This document shows positions 62,606 through 64,000 of a stretch of DNA of 64,000 nt, one piece after another. Within the stretch, counting starts at the first letter, position 1. Each line of letters starts with the position of its first letter. The DNA comes from Phoebastria nigripes. Taxonomy: Eukaryota > Chordata > Aves > Procellariiformes > Diomedeidae. The position numbers were made by a program, and so were the translations under genes. The notes under the pieces are model-generated. The model saw only the letters and a program-made list of their open reading frames with translations. It did not search any database and was not told the origin of the DNA. The stretch lies in contig JAYKAV010001278.1 of assembly GCA_035582835.1 (NCBI GenBank), positions 1,033,542 to 1,097,541 of the forward strand, written 5' to 3'.

Positions 62606-64000
62606 TTACAATAGTCCTGTAGGTTTGGATACTGCATATAAACACGCTGGTTTGCCACAGCTTAGTAAAATTTCAACTGTGTGATAAACTAAGTTTCAGC
62701 AAGATAGTGTCCTGACCTGGCGAGAACCTAGGGCTGGGGGAATTGTTGAGAATCCTATCTGCTTCATACTTCTGCTTTTGCAGGCAAGCAACCTTCAGGG
62801 AAGTTCAACAGACATTCAACAAACCAGACATTTTTCTGGGTTACAAGATGAGCCCTGGATGCCANGTGTTGACAGTATATAGATACCGCATTTGGTTCTT
62901 GGCCAAAAGAGCAAAGGTCAGTGTGGAAATTTCAGCTTCATATTTAAAAAAATAGATCTCGAATCCCATATCTCTGTTTAATGATGTTGGCTCTACAATG
63001 TTTTTATCAAATCATGGCTGACAAATAGCACTGCTCTGAACTGATGTTTTCATTTTATTTTTACTGAGACTAAATTTGTTCTAGCTCCTGAACAGGAAAG
63101 ATACAAAGGCAGCCTGACAGTCTACAACATCTCTATCTGATGCCACCACATCAGAGAACAACAGCCCCAGAAATGGGATCTTGGGAACAAAATCACTCCT
63201 GACACTGCTGCAGGGATGGAGAATTTGAATTGATTTTTGCAGCTGGAGATGTCAAACAGACCTTCCTCTGGGTAAGGAAATTTTCTGCAAGCAGAATTGC
63301 CCAAGACATCTCTTCCTCAGCATTATATTTTATGTTATTAATTTTGCAGAGCTACCNGTGGCAATATCCCACACACTATTCTTGCTACTGTGCTTTTCAT
63401 GTCCACACAATGGTACCATAGCCAGCTGGACAGTGCAAGCTCTATTCAGAAGTTTATTCTAATCACTAAGTATCACTAGCATTATAGGAAGACAAGTAGT
63501 AAGTGATTTACTTAAAAGTTTAAAGATATATTCCTTCACCCCATGTTGTTTTTCTAAATCCCACATCCCATTTTTAAACATAAAAAGGTGTGTTTGAGTT
63601 GGCCAAGTTTTCTCCAGGGATAATTCAGAGTACATTGCAGGAAAGTCAGTCACTGCAGTCAAGAAAGCCTCAAACAGCCTTCTCTCTCCTAGGTTATTCA
63701 AAAATGAATCCATTGACTGAATAAAGGGAAAAAAACCTTACAGTCAAAACTTTCTGTGCCTGCAGTTGTTCTGATTTTTCGGTTGTTTATTTGTACTGTA
63801 ACACAGCCAATGTCTGTCCAAGGCCAGGCAAAGAGCAAAGGGCTCACTCCAGAATGTCATATGCAGTACCTGTAAATAGGGGTGGTAAGATTGAGGTAGG
63901 CAATCATTAGGATTGTGCAAGACAGAGATAAGCCAGTAAGCAACCTCTTCCCAAAATAAAGCACAAAATTACAGCTTTTAGTAGAAATGTAGGGGATTTT
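62606..64000. other. Unique non-coding stretch at the window edge
   Basis: Short open frames only, none resembling a family I know. No repeats are recognised. Confidence 0.6.

Noticed and set aside
1..64000. tRNA, rRNA, snRNA, CRISPR arrays or bacterial-type operons
   Set aside because: No B-box-like tRNA core, conserved snRNA or rRNA motif, regularly spaced repeat array or closely packed reading frames was seen.

Overview
The window looks like avian (bird) nuclear DNA from a draft assembly. The evidence is a CR1 LINE with an open reverse-transcriptase C-terminus at 57776-58653, a second, gapped CR1 on the other strand at 59705-60667, and a solo LTR of a bird endogenous-retrovirus type at 7792-8334. 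The background is AT-rich and CpG-poor. Dozens of isolated single n bases are scattered through it, and there are two assembly gaps: 50 n at 21511-21560 and 830 n at 59794-60623. Nothing prokaryotic is present: no operons, rRNA, tRNA or CRISPR array.

No protein-coding gene can be supported. Open frames outside the LINEs are short, mostly lack family resemblance, and are what chance gives in 64 kb. The window is best read as an intergenic desert or the inside of a very long intron. Its identifiable content is transposable-element debris, simple repeats, one clear CpG-island-like block and some candidate regulatory or exon signals.

Layout. 1-7786: unique AT-rich sequence with A-rich tracts. 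7792-8334: minus-strand solo LTR with a 5-bp target duplication. 8340-21510: unique sequence with an AT palindrome (13191-13256) and octamer or homeodomain-like motif clusters. 21227-21579: pyrimidine tracts around the first gap. 21561-33670: unique sequence with two short palindromic (MITE-like) relics (22786-22854, 30819-30920) and a candidate non-coding exon (31260-31348). 33680-34010: CpG-island-like block. 34010-50700: unique sequence with an LTR-like signal pair near 41.2 kb, a MITE-like relic (45012-45080) and two candidate exons (44500-44579, 45707-45757). 50740-51300 and 62066-62605: two diverged copies of one unidentified repeat in the same orientation. 51881-51956: another palindromic relic. 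55.5-55.8 kb: GC-rich block. 56.6 kb: AP-1 plus RFX-like motif cluster. 57764-58665: CR1 with a 12-bp target-site duplication. 59705-60667: second CR1, mostly inside the 830-n gap.

The best candidates for something undescribed are the 50.7/62.1 kb repeat pair, which I cannot assign to a family, and a possible unannotated non-coding transcript suggested by the CpG block and the splice-like exons at 31.3, 44.5 and 45.7 kb. These are inferences from sequence by eye. No search was run.
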